A stretch of DNA of 64,000 bases, from NCBI GenBank assembly GCA_020632795.1, contig JACKEV010000016.1:124001-188000 (forward strand), read 5' to 3'. Below, piece after piece: positions 49,767 through 58,308 of the stretch (the first letter of the stretch is position 1; each line of letters begins with the position of its first letter). The position numbers were made by a program, and so were the translations under genes. The notes under the pieces were generated by a model. The model was not told where the DNA came from. It saw nothing but the letters and a program-made list of their open reading frames with translations, and searched no databases. This DNA comes from Alphaproteobacteria bacterium (GTDB taxonomy: Bacteria; Myxococcota_A; UBA796; CAJQPC01).

Positions 49767-51059
49767 CTACACCCTCCGCACCCGGAGGTGCCCCTCCTTC
49801 AGGGGCACCCGGTGCTTGCGGTTCTTCCACTTGATGTTGCGGGCGCGGGTCTGCTCGAAGCCCTCGACCGCGAAGCCGGTCGCCTCGGCCAACACCCCCA
49901 GCCAGAGGTCCACGGGCACGTAGACGCCGTAGGGCGCGGAGTCGCCGATGACGAAGCAGGCCCGCGCCCCCGGCCGGCAGACCCGCCCCAGGGCCTGCCA
50001 CACCCGGGCGAGGTCGGCGAAGTAGGCGGCGATCATGGTGTCGTAGGCCTTGTGGCCCTTTCGCTCGGCGCGCAGAGCGGAGAGCCGGGCGCACACGTCG
50101 TCCAGAGCGGGGCGGATGGGGCCCAGCAGCGGGTCGTCCAGCAGGGCCTCGACCTCCAGGCGCTCCTTGCGGGTGTGCTGGGAGCAGGAGCGCAGCAGGT
50201 GCTGGCGCACCGCGTCGTGCAGGTCGGCCCAGCGCTCCACCTCGCCCAGGAAGGACAGCTCCACCCGGGTGGCGTCGGCGTAGTCGTAGTTGTTGGGGTA
50301 GGGCGGCGAGGTGAGCACGAGGTCGACGGAGGCGTCGGCCACGCCCTCCAGGGTGCGGGCGTCGGCCTGGAGCAGGCGGGCGGCGCCGGGCGCGGGGGCC
50401 TGGCGCTGGAGGCTCGCCATGTCCTCGGCCATCAGGCGACACTGGGCGGCGAAGGACGGCAGGGGGCTGGCGACCTGGGCCTTGCGCCGGTCGGGCAGCA
50501 CGTACTGCCAGGGGGCCGTGCCTGCGCCGGAGCAGGACCGCAGGATGGCCAGCAGCGCGAGCCAGCACAGCCGCCCGGCGGGGGTGTCCGGGTCGGCGTG
50601 GGCGTCGATGGCCCGCTTGAGGCGGTCCAGCTCGGCCAGGGCGTCGTCCTCGAAGATGCGGCGCACCAGCTCGGGGTAGGCGTCGAGGGGGGTGGTGGGC
50701 AGCGTGGCAGCGGCCTGATGCACCGCCTCGGCCAGGGTGGAGAACGCGGCGGGGGGGGTGGACCAGTCCAGCTTGGCCCGCGCGATGCGCGTCACCAGGG
50801 GGTGGGCTTCGACCCCGACCGCGTCGCAGCCCTGCGACTGGGCGGCGATGAGCGTGGTCGCCACCCCGGCGAAGGGGTCGAACACCACGCCCCCGCGCGG
50901 CAGCGCCTCGGCGACCACGTCCGCCGCCCAGGCCCCCGAGAAGCCCGCCGAGTAGCGGAACCAGCGGTGCACCGCCAGGCGCTGGTTGGGGGTGAAGGTG
51001 GTGGAGTCGTCCCGGCGCTCGGTGGGCGACAGGCCGGGCAGGGCGAGCTGGGCGGTCAA
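49767..51059 (-). CDS. Site-specific DNA methyltransferase
   Basis: 430 residues. SAM motif DPFAGVATTLIAAQ (residues 61-74) comes first; catalytic motif IV is TSPPYPNNYDY (250-260), as in N4-cytosine or N6-adenine enzymes (S/D-PP-Y). An extended helical region lies between them. FxxYSAGFSGAW near residue 35 is typical of the group found beside PD-(D/E)XK nucleases. The recognition site cannot be read from sequence. It is the protective half of the probable R-M pair. Confidence 0.9.
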   Translation of the reverse strand: MTAQLALPGLSPTERRDDSTTFTPNQRLAVHRWFRYSAGFSGAWAADVVAEALPRGGVVFDPFAGVATTLIAAQSQGCDAVGVEAHPLVTRIARAKLDWSTPPAAFSTLAEAVHQAAATLPTTPLDAYPELVRRIFEDDALAELDRLKRAIDAHADPDTPAGRLCWLALLAILRSCSGAGTAPWQYVLPDRRKAQVASPLPSFAAQCRLMAEDMASLQRQAPAPGAARLLQADARTLEGVADASVDLVLTSPPYPNNYDYADATRVELSFLGEVERWADLHDAVRQHLLRSCSQHTRKERLEVEALLDDPLLGPIRPALDDVCARLSALRAERKGHKAYDTMIAAYFADLARVWQALGRVCRPGARACFVIGDSAPYGVYVPVDLWLGVLAEATGFAVEGFEQTRARNIKWKNRKHRVPLKEGHLRVRRV

Positions 51060-51092
51060 GCAGGGCTCCTTCGGCGGAACCCCCTAACGCAT

Positions 51093-52673
51093 TCAGGCCG
51101 CTGGAGGCGCGTACACCCGGTAGTCGATGTCGGGGAAGATGGTGTCCCGGGCCTCGATGGCGGCCAGCAGGGGCTCGTCCACCTGCCCGGCCCGGAGCTG
51201 GTCGTAGAGGGCGTTGAAGCGCAGGACGTGGTCCCGGGTGCGGGCCACCGCGTAGTCCACGCTGGTGCCGGTCTTCATGATGAAGGCCCAGTCCGAGCTC
51301 TGGGCCAGCAGCAGCTCCCGGGCGGCCTGGTTCAGCGCCCGGGCCTGGAGCCCCGCCGCCTGGGGGAAGCGCGCCGCCAGCTCGACCATGCGGTCGGCGG
51401 CCTCGGCCAGGTGGGGGTAGATCCACTCGTTGGCGGGGTCCAGCCAGACCGAGCCGTAGCCATCGGCCCCCCAGGTGGAGAAGTGGGGCTGGACCAGCTC
51501 CAGCTCGGGGTTCGCCCGCAGGACCTCGGCGGGGGTGGACAGGGTGAAGCCCACGTCATCGCAGGCCACCTTGCGCAGCACGACGTCGAGGAACATCGGG
51601 CCCTCGTACCACCAGTGCCCGAACAGCTCGGCGTCGTAGGGCGCGACGACCACCGGGTCGTGGCCGAGCTGGCCGGCGAGGTGCTGCACCTGCAGGCCGC
51701 GGTTGAACACGAAGTTGTCGGCGTGCTCGGCGGCGACGCGGCGGGCCTCGGCGGGGTCGTAGAGCTGCTTCTGGTCGGTCTTGCCGGTGATCCGGTGCAG
51801 CTTGAGGCCGGTCATCTTGCGCAGGCCGGTGGGCTGCACGTAGGGGGCGATGTGCTCGAAGGGCGCGTCGTAGCCCAGGTCCCGGTAGAACTCCCGGTAG
51901 GCGGGGTGTCCGGGGTAGCCGCTCTCGGCGGACCACACCTGCTGGCTGACCTCGGGGTCGCGGGCGAAGACGGCCACGCCGTAGGGGGTGGAGACGGGGG
52001 CGTGGACCCCCCGGGAGGGGCGCGGGGTGGCGTGCTCCACGCAGTGCTGCTCCCCGATGAACCAGCGCAGGCCCGCCTCGGCGAGCACCCGGTCGAGCCC
52101 GGGGTACCAGGCGCACTCCGGCAGCCAGATGCCCTCGGGGCGGCGGCCGAAGTGGCGGGCGTGGGCGCGGGCGGCGACCTCGATCTGGGCGCGCACCGCC
52201 TCGGGGCGGTCCTGCATGAAGGGCAGGAAGCCGTGGGTGGCCCCGCAGGTGAGGATCTCCAGGCGGCCCCGCTCCATGAACAGCCGGAAGGCGCCGACGA
52301 GGTCGCGATCGTAGCCCTCGAGCTGCGCCAGGCGGCGGGTCCACAGCGCCACGTAGTGGGCGCAGAGGGCGGCGCGCTCGCCCTCGCTGCGGCCCTGCTC
52401 CTCGCGGGCGAGCTGGATGAGGCTGCCCAGGCGCTCGGCGTAGCGGTCCTGAAGCAGGGGATCGGCCAGCATCTCGACCAGCGGCGGGCTCAGGGTCATG
52501 GAGATGCGGAAGTCGACGCCGTCCCGCCACAGGCCCTCGTAGACCTCCAGCAGGGGGAGGTAGGTCTCGGTGATGGCCTCGTAGAGCCAGTCCTCCTCCA
52601 GGAAGTCGGGGTACTCGGGGTGGCGCACGAAGGGGAGGTGGGCGTGCAGCACCAGGCAGAGCGCGCCGGCCAT
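51093..52673 (-). CDS. GH57 glycoside hydrolase, 1,4-alpha-glucan branching-enzyme type (DUF1957)
   Basis: 526 residues. LVLHAHLPFVRHPEYPDFLEE and the second half with DUF1957-like helices. Catalytic candidates: Glu186 in GIWLPECAWYPG (nucleophile) and Asp347 in APYDAELFGHWWYEG (acid/base). TCGATHGFLP and STWGADGYGSVWLD are further family blocks. Family members make alpha-1,6 branches in glycogen or act on maltooligosaccharides. The DUF4912 gene follows upstream with only 3 bp between. Confidence 0.93.
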   Translation of the reverse strand: MAGALCLVLHAHLPFVRHPEYPDFLEEDWLYEAITETYLPLLEVYEGLWRDGVDFRISMTLSPPLVEMLADPLLQDRYAERLGSLIQLAREEQGRSEGERAALCAHYVALWTRRLAQLEGYDRDLVGAFRLFMERGRLEILTCGATHGFLPFMQDRPEAVRAQIEVAARAHARHFGRRPEGIWLPECAWYPGLDRVLAEAGLRWFIGEQHCVEHATPRPSRGVHAPVSTPYGVAVFARDPEVSQQVWSAESGYPGHPAYREFYRDLGYDAPFEHIAPYVQPTGLRKMTGLKLHRITGKTDQKQLYDPAEARRVAAEHADNFVFNRGLQVQHLAGQLGHDPVVVAPYDAELFGHWWYEGPMFLDVVLRKVACDDVGFTLSTPAEVLRANPELELVQPHFSTWGADGYGSVWLDPANEWIYPHLAEAADRMVELAARFPQAAGLQARALNQAARELLLAQSSDWAFIMKTGTSVDYAVARTRDHVLRFNALYDQLRAGQVDEPLLAAIEARDTIFPDIDYRVYAPPAA

Positions 52674-52676
52674 GAC

Positions 52677-53627
52677 TCAGCCCTCCCGCTTGAGGAGGGA
52701 GTGGCTGGAGGGGAGGGGCTTCACCGCTGGGCCGGGGGCGGCCCTGGCGAGCGCGCGGGCGTGGTCGTGCAGGCTGGCCTGGGGGGCGGCGGCCACCTCG
52801 ACCCGATGGAAGCCGGCCTCGGCCCGCAGGTCGACCGGCGGCTGGGGCGGCGCCTCGGGGTCGAGCCGGACCCGCACCGGGTCGACGAGGTCGCTGGGGC
52901 GGTCGGGAGGCAGGGCGACGGGGGCGCTGCGCAGGACCGGCTGGAAGCGGCCCTGGGTGAGCACGCCGAGCACGGCCTGGTAGCGCCGGTCCGGGGTGAG
53001 GCCGGTCAGGACGTAGCGCCAGGTGCCCGGGCTGGGGGTGGCGGTGCGGGCCAGGCGCTCGCCCCGGGTGCGGTCGTAGACCCGCAGCTCGACGGTCTGC
53101 GTGCCCAGGCCCTCACGGGTGGCGCCGTCGAGGGACCACGCGCACATCAGGGTGCGGGGGTCGCGGGGCAGGGCGCGCAGGGCGGCGCGGTCGTAGGTCT
53201 CGGGCAGCTCGCCGAGGTCCAGGGGGGGCAGGAGCGGGGTGGCGTCGGCGTGGGGGTGGCTGCGCTGGGGGCGGCTGCGCGGGGGCCGGGCGGCGGCGGA
53301 GCGGCGGACGGGCTGGGCAGCAGGCGGCTCAGCGGTGGGCGGCTCAGCGGGCTCGACCTCCGGCGCGACGGCGCTCGTTGACGCCGACGGGGCGGGCGCT
53401 TCAGCAGCCTCGGCCTCGATGATGGCGGCGGGCTCGGCCTCATCGGGCTCGACAGGCTCTTCAGGTGCGCCGGCGGCGACCTTCGTCGCCTCGATCGCCT
53501 CGACCAGCTCAGCCTTGTTCATCTTGGAGCGGCCCGGGATCTGCAGGTCGCGGGCCAGCGCGCGCAGCGCCTTCACGGTCATCTCTTGGAGGGGCATCTC
53601 TTGGAGGGGCTTCTCAGGCAGGGTCAT
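52677..53627 (-). CDS. DUF4912 protein with N-terminal Rho/SAP-like motif
   Basis: 316 residues. Residues about 12-50: MTVKALRALARDLQIPGRSKMNKAELVEAIEA is the Rho_N/SAP fold, a nucleic-acid or protein binding motif. A Pro/Glu/Ala linker follows (50-140), then the DUF4912 domain (about 145-290: LPETYDRAALRALPRDPRTLMCAWSLDG, LRVYDRTRG, GTWRYVLTGLTPDRRYQAVLGVL). The DUF4912 fold is carbohydrate-associated and habitually adjacent to the GH57 enzyme. Two short Leu-Gln-Glu-Met repeats at the start may give alternative ATGs. Confidence 0.85.
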   Translation of the reverse strand: MTLPEKPLQEMPLQEMTVKALRALARDLQIPGRSKMNKAELVEAIEATKVAAGAPEEPVEPDEAEPAAIIEAEAAEAPAPSASTSAVAPEVEPAEPPTAEPPAAQPVRRSAAARPPRSRPQRSHPHADATPLLPPLDLGELPETYDRAALRALPRDPRTLMCAWSLDGATREGLGTQTVELRVYDRTRGERLARTATPSPGTWRYVLTGLTPDRRYQAVLGVLTQGRFQPVLRSAPVALPPDRPSDLVDPVRVRLDPEAPPQPPVDLRAEAGFHRVEVAAAPQASLHDHARALARAAPGPAVKPLPSSHSLLKREG

Positions 53628-53714
53628 CAGGCACCTTCGCCGCCGGGGGGCATGGGGTCCGGGCGGCCTCGACCCCTTCGACCGGCGAGCGCGCGGTGCG
53701 GCACAGCCCGGACC

Positions 53715-54719
53715 TCAGATATCCCCGAGCACCGCCTTGACCGCCGCGATCACCGGCGCGTGCAGCCGGCCGTTGGTGACGATGACGCCCTTGTTGTGCT
53801 CCAGTCGCCGCCCCTGGGAGAAGTTGAGGGGGAGGCCCCGGGCGTCGGAGACCTGCCCGCCGGCCTCGACCACCACCCGCCAGCCGGCGGCGTGGTCCCA
53901 GATCTTCTCGACGTAGTCCTTGCGGGTGGGCAGGCGCAGGTAGATGGAGGCGTCGCCCCGGGCCACGGACCCGTACTTGCACTGGCTGTCGATGCGGAAG
54001 GGCGGCCGGGTGATGCCCAGCCGGGCCGCGATCTGCGCGGCGTCGGAGTGATCGGAGTGGGCCTTCTCCACCGACTCGCAGAAGCGGGCGGCGGCGGGGT
54101 CGGCCAGCTCGGTGACCCGGATGGCGCGCTCGGGGCCGCCGTCGAGGGGGGCCATCGTCGCGCCCTGACCCTTGACCGCCACGAACAGGCAGCCCCGGGG
54201 GCCGTCGGGATCGGCGGCGTCCACCGGCAGGTTGGGGCAGCCCAGGACCCCCAGCACGACCTCGCCGTCCTCGATCAGCGCGAGGGCGACGGCGTACTGG
54301 TCCAGGCGCAGGAAGCCCTTGGTGCCGTCGATGGGGTCGAGGGTCCAGAACCGCCCGGAGGCCCCGCCCTCATACGTGCCCCGGTCGATCGCGGCGAGGG
54401 CGGCGTCGGCGGTCAGCTCGGGCAGCACCGCGTTGACCCCGGCGACGACCTTGTCCTTCAGCGCGGCGTTGGCGGGGTCCCGCAGGGCGGCGGCGTCCTC
54501 CTCGCCCACCAGGGGGACGCCGGGCAGGGCCTGGGCGAGCAGGTGGCTGACCACCGCCTGGGCGCCGTAGTCGGCCACGGTCACCGGCGAGCGGTCGCCC
54601 TTGGTGAGGGTGGTGCCGGCGACCAGCCGCTGCTGCACGGCGCGGCAGAGGCCGGAGGCGAGGGTGACGGCCTCGACGGCGGCGGCGCGTTCGATCTCGT
54701 AGGGCATCAGGGGCTCCAT
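53715..54719 (-). CDS. 3'(2'),5'-bisphosphate nucleotidase-like (CysQ/HAL2) protein
   Basis: 334 residues from ATG 54719; ATG 54707 has a better GGAG spacing and is a close alternative. Motifs of the Mg-dependent inositol monophosphatase family: LVGEEDAAAL (EED), FWTLDPIDGTKGFLR (DPxDGTxxF), and KIWDHAAGWRVVVEAGG (WDxAAG). The best match is to HAL2/CysQ-like enzymes that clear pAp from sulfate or CoA metabolism. A 140-residue insertion region (GCLFVAVKGQGA) is normal in HAL2-type members. Confidence 0.92.
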   Translation of the reverse strand: MEPLMPYEIERAAAVEAVTLASGLCRAVQQRLVAGTTLTKGDRSPVTVADYGAQAVVSHLLAQALPGVPLVGEEDAAALRDPANAALKDKVVAGVNAVLPELTADAALAAIDRGTYEGGASGRFWTLDPIDGTKGFLRLDQYAVALALIEDGEVVLGVLGCPNLPVDAADPDGPRGCLFVAVKGQGATMAPLDGGPERAIRVTELADPAAARFCESVEKAHSDHSDAAQIAARLGITRPPFRIDSQCKYGSVARGDASIYLRLPTRKDYVEKIWDHAAGWRVVVEAGGQVSDARGLPLNFSQGRRLEHNKGVIVTNGRLHAPVIAAVKAVLGDI

Positions 54720-54857
54720 CGTAAGGATCCGGTCGCCTGTTGTAGCACGGCGCCGAGCCTTGGGCATCGCCGGGCGGCCCGACCAAATGTGACCCCCGAA
54801 CCGGGCCGGCGCGGGTTAGGGTGAAGCTCCAAGGAAGACCCCCAGCCGAGGTGCGCG

Positions 54858-56090
54858 ATGAACAAGAAGAACCCCGCTCAGCTCTCCGTCGGATCCCAGG
54901 AAGCCATCGACCTCGCGGAGCAGTGGGGGGCCCACAACTACCACCCCCTGGAGGTCGTCGTCGCCAACGCTGAGGGGGTCTGGGTCGAGGACCCCGAGGG
55001 CAACCGCTACATGGACATGCTCTCGGCGTACTCGGCGGTCAACCAGGGCCACCGCCACCCGCGCGTCATCGGCGCGCTCATCGAGCAGGCCCAGCGGGTC
55101 ACCCTGACCTCGCGGGCCTTCCACAACGACCGGCTCGGCCCCTTCCTCAAGCAGCTCTGCGCGCTCACCGGCTTCGAGGCGGCGCTGCCCATGAACACCG
55201 GCGCTGAGGCGGTCGAGACCGCGATCAAGGCGGCGCGCAAGTGGGGCTACAAGGTCAAGGGCGTGCCCGACGGCCAGGCCGAGATCATCGTCGCCACCGA
55301 CAACTTCCACGGCCGCACCACCACCATCGTCGGCTTCTCGACCGAGGCCCAGTACCGCGACGGCTTCGGCCCGTTCACCCCGGGCTTCAGGATCGTGCCC
55401 TTCGGCGACGCCGACGCCCTGGCTGCCGCCTTCAACGCCAACACCGTGGCCTTCCTCATCGAGCCCATCCAGGGCGAGGCCGGCATCAACGTGCCCCCGG
55501 ACGGCTACCTCGCCCGCGCCCGCGCCCTCTGCGACCAGCACAACGCCCTGCTCATCGCCGACGAGATCCAGACCGGCTTCGGCCGCACCGGGCGCATGTT
55601 CGCCCACGAGTGGGAGGGCATCTCGGTGGACGGCATGTGCCTGGGCAAGGCCCTGGGCGGCGGCGTGCTCCCGGTCAGCGCCTTCGTCGCCGACAAGCGG
55701 GTGATGGACGTCTTCCACCCCGGCGACCACGGCTCGACCTTCGGCGGCAACCCCCTGGGCGCGGCGGTCGCGATGGCCGCCCTCGACGTGCTCATCGATG
55801 AGGACCTCACCGCCCGCGCCGCCGCGCTGGGCGACTGGTTCATGGCGCAGCTCCTGGAGATCGACTCGCCGCACGTCCAGGAGGTGCGCGGCCGGGGCCT
55901 GCTCATCGGCGTGGAGATCAAGGAGTCCTCGGGCCGCGCGGGGCCGTTCTGCGACCGCCTCAAGGAGCGCGGCCTGCTCTGCAAGGAGACCCACGCCCAG
56001 GTCATCCGCTTCGCGCCGCCGCTCGTCATCACGAAGGACGAGCTGGCGTGGGCGCTCGGTCACATCCGGGAGGTCCTGACCGCCCCGTGA
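54858..56090 (+). CDS. rocD: Ornithine aminotransferase
   Basis: 410 residues, GAGGTG five bases before ATG. Class III aminotransferase: YMDMLSAYSAVNQGHRHPRV, MNTGAEAVETAIKAARKWGY, DNFHGRTTTIVGFS, LLIADEIQTGFGRTG and LGKALGGGVLPVSAF with the PLP Lys. The sequence is characteristic of RocD, which converts ornithine and 2-oxoglutarate to glutamate-semialdehyde and glutamate. Overlaps the next gene (GTGA). Confidence 0.95.
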   Translation: MNKKNPAQLSVGSQEAIDLAEQWGAHNYHPLEVVVANAEGVWVEDPEGNRYMDMLSAYSAVNQGHRHPRVIGALIEQAQRVTLTSRAFHNDRLGPFLKQLCALTGFEAALPMNTGAEAVETAIKAARKWGYKVKGVPDGQAEIIVATDNFHGRTTTIVGFSTEAQYRDGFGPFTPGFRIVPFGDADALAAAFNANTVAFLIEPIQGEAGINVPPDGYLARARALCDQHNALLIADEIQTGFGRTGRMFAHEWEGISVDGMCLGKALGGGVLPVSAFVADKRVMDVFHPGDHGSTFGGNPLGAAVAMAALDVLIDEDLTARAAALGDWFMAQLLEIDSPHVQEVRGRGLLIGVEIKESSGRAGPFCDRLKERGLLCKETHAQVIRFAPPLVITKDELAWALGHIREVLTAP

Positions 56091-56860
56091 GCACCCCCAA
56101 CGCTGACTACCCCTGGCGCCTGCGCCTCGTGCACGAGGGCTTCTCGTCCATCCGCCTGGAGCGCCAGGGGCGCTGGTTCCGCTTCGATCCCGTCGACCCT
56201 CCTGGGGACACCGACGTCACCATCCTCACCTGGGCCGAGCTGGAGCGGGCCCGGGGCGCGGTGGAGGCCGTGCGCCAGGGGCGCAACCCCACGGTGGTGG
56301 CCACGCCCCCAGTGCGCGCCTGGCTCAGCAGCAAGGGCGAGGTCGACGACCTCAGCCCCGGCGGCAAGCTGGACGGCGTCAAGGTCGAGGCGGTCGAGTA
56401 CCAGCCCATCCCCTATGTGACCCCCCCCGAGGCGGTGCGGAAGGCCCGCGCGGCCCTGACCCACCCGGGCATGGCCATCCAGCGCATCCGCAAGCGCCTG
56501 GACCAGCCCCGCTCCAACCCCCTGGTGGTCCACCTGACCCTGCCCGACGGCGGGCGGCTGCTGCACCTCAACTGTTCCATCCACCAGAACACCGACGCCG
56601 AGTGGCTCAAGCGCATCCAGGACCGCTTCCGGGGGCCGGACTGGCTCATCGTGGGCATGGACTACGAGCACGAGCAGGCGGTGCAGGAGGGGGTGCCCCC
56701 CTTCGAGGCCCGCACGGTGCTCATCACCGATCTGGTCAACGACGTGCGCCGGGGCATCGGCCTGCCCATCCACATCCTCACCCCGACGGTGGACGCGCTG
56801 GTGGACATGGGGCTGGACGCCTTCCCCTTCGTGCGGGAGGCGGGGTACCGGTTCGAGTAG
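56087..56860 (+). CDS. MBL-fold-like protein lacking metal ligands
   Basis: 257 residues from GTG 56087. Pattern of a beta-lactamase/UlaG-like fold: LRLVHEGFSSIRLERQGRWFRFDPVDPPGDTDVTILTW, then VVHLTLPDGGRLLHLNCSI and DWLIVGMDYEHE. The HxHxDH metal motif is replaced by TWAELERARGAVEAVRQG, so it is probably not a hydrolase of the normal type. Coupled to rocD. Function unknown. Confidence 0.6.
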   Translation: MSTPNADYPWRLRLVHEGFSSIRLERQGRWFRFDPVDPPGDTDVTILTWAELERARGAVEAVRQGRNPTVVATPPVRAWLSSKGEVDDLSPGGKLDGVKVEAVEYQPIPYVTPPEAVRKARAALTHPGMAIQRIRKRLDQPRSNPLVVHLTLPDGGRLLHLNCSIHQNTDAEWLKRIQDRFRGPDWLIVGMDYEHEQAVQEGVPPFEARTVLITDLVNDVRRGIGLPIHILTPTVDALVDMGLDAFPFVREAGYRFE

Positions 56861-56941
56861 CGTCCCTTCCCACAGCCCGCACGGCGGCGCACCTGTGTCC
56901 CTGAGGAATCCCCCGCCCCCCGGCCGTGTTAGGTCAGGACC

Positions 56942-57868
56942 ATGACCGCGCTGCTCGCTCTGCTGCCCTTCGCCCTCGCGACCCAGGTGACCTGGGACTC
57001 GGCCCCCTGCCCGGTGGGGGACGCCAACGCCCGGGTGTTCTACAAGGCCTCCGGCAACACCCACGGCGGCTGGGACAGCGACCTCGCCAACTACTCCACC
57101 CAGGGCCAGTGGCGGGAGTACGCGATCTCCACCTGCCCGGACACGCTCTACTCGGTCTATGGCTTCGACATGGACAAGCCGCTGGACGACGCCACCGCTG
57201 CGGCGGTCACCGCCCGGCTGGACGCGCTGCGCAAGCAGTACAAGCTCGACGCCGAGACCATCGAGACCTGGGAGCGCTACCTCGTCGCGGGCGAGGTCTA
57301 CAAGGTGCTCAAGAAGGACCCCCGCTTCCTCGCCCAGCTCTACCTGGAGGCGAGCTGGGCGGCCCGCGACATGGCGGTGGGGGTGTACGTGGGGCTGGAG
57401 GGGCCGGTGGCGGCCCGCGAGCTGCTGGACCAGGGCGAGAAGGAGCTGCTCAGGCAGCTGCCCCCCCGCGAGCGCAAGGTGCTGCTGCACAACCTCGCCC
57501 GGGTGGCCCACCGGGGCGGGTTCAACGCCGATCGGGACCGCTACCTCAAGCTCTTCGAGCAGGTGGGGGACCTCGACGCGGACGAGCAGGCCGCGCTGGA
57601 CACCTTCCGCCGGGTGGCGGACACCATCGAGCCCCAGCTCCAGCGGCTGGCGGTCGAGCAGCTCAAGGCCTACCTCGCCAGCGATCCCGACGACCCGGTG
57701 GAGGTCGCGCGGGCCACCTACCTGCTCGCGGATCTGGCCCGTCGCCTGGACCAGCCCCGGCAGGCGGCCCAGGGCTACGCGCTGGTGCTGACCATGTCCG
57801 AGGCGCCCCCCGAGCTGCGCGAGCTGTCGGCCTTCCTGGGGTCCCTGCTGGACGGCGAGGCCCCGTGA
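56942..57868 (+). CDS. Secreted protein, DUF2225-like region
   Basis: 308 residues with a signal sequence (LLALLPFALATQ). APCPVGDANARVFYKASGNTHGGWDSDLANYSTQGQWREYAISTCPDTLYSVYG, with its paired Cys-Pro motifs, resembles the N-terminal region of DUF2225 proteins. The rest is helical and TPR-like (RERKVLLHNLARVAHRGG, ATYLLADLARRLDQPRQAAQGYAL). Periplasmic TPR protein of unknown role. GTGA overlap with the next gene. Confidence 0.65.
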   Translation: MTALLALLPFALATQVTWDSAPCPVGDANARVFYKASGNTHGGWDSDLANYSTQGQWREYAISTCPDTLYSVYGFDMDKPLDDATAAAVTARLDALRKQYKLDAETIETWERYLVAGEVYKVLKKDPRFLAQLYLEASWAARDMAVGVYVGLEGPVAARELLDQGEKELLRQLPPRERKVLLHNLARVAHRGGFNADRDRYLKLFEQVGDLDADEQAALDTFRRVADTIEPQLQRLAVEQLKAYLASDPDDPVEVARATYLLADLARRLDQPRQAAQGYALVLTMSEAPPELRELSAFLGSLLDGEAP

Positions 57869-58254
57869 CCGCCGCGCGGGTCTACCTGATCCTGTCGGCG
57901 GGGGTGTACCTCGTGCTGGCGGCGTTCTTCCTGCTGTCCCCGGAGGAGTGGGCCGTGAAGGCGAGCCTGGTGGCGGACACCCCGGCGGGGCGGGCCGAGA
58001 TCCGGGCGATGTACGGCGGCCTGGAGTTGGGTATCGGGGCGTGGCTGCTGGTCTGCGCGGCCCGGGAGCGGCTGGTCGAGGTGGGGCTCCTCACCGTGGC
58101 GTTCACCCTGGGCGGGCTGGGCACGGGGCGCACGCTGGGCTTGCTGGGAGACCCCGCCGGGTTCAGCGCGCACGCGCCGTTCCTGGCCTCAGAGGTCACC
58201 GGGACGGTGGGGGCGCTGGTGGTCCTCTGGTGGCTTCGGAGGAGCGCGACGTAG
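57865..58254 (+). CDS. DUF4345-like membrane protein
   Basis: 129 residues with four membrane segments: VYLILSAGVYLVLAAFFLL, then an extracytoplasmic loop containing RAEIRAMYGGLELGIGAWLL, then LTVAFTLGGLGTGRTLGLL and TGTVGALVVLWWL. The order and RAMYGGLxLG motif are characteristic of DUF4345. Small integral membrane protein of unknown function, co-transcribed with the TPR-like gene. Confidence 0.82.
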   Translation: MTAARVYLILSAGVYLVLAAFFLLSPEEWAVKASLVADTPAGRAEIRAMYGGLELGIGAWLLVCAARERLVEVGLLTVAFTLGGLGTGRTLGLLGDPAGFSAHAPFLASEVTGTVGALVVLWWLRRSAT

Positions 58255-58308
58255 CGGCCCGGTCTTCCGTGAGGTCGATGGGGTGGGGATCTCAGGGGAG
58301 CGGAGCGC

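Noticed and set aside
49713..53381. Plus-strand open frame of 1222 codons across the GH57 and methyltransferase genes.
   Set aside because: Low-complexity Gly/Val/His/Arg composition typical of antisense frames in GC-rich DNA; minus-strand proteins have clear families.
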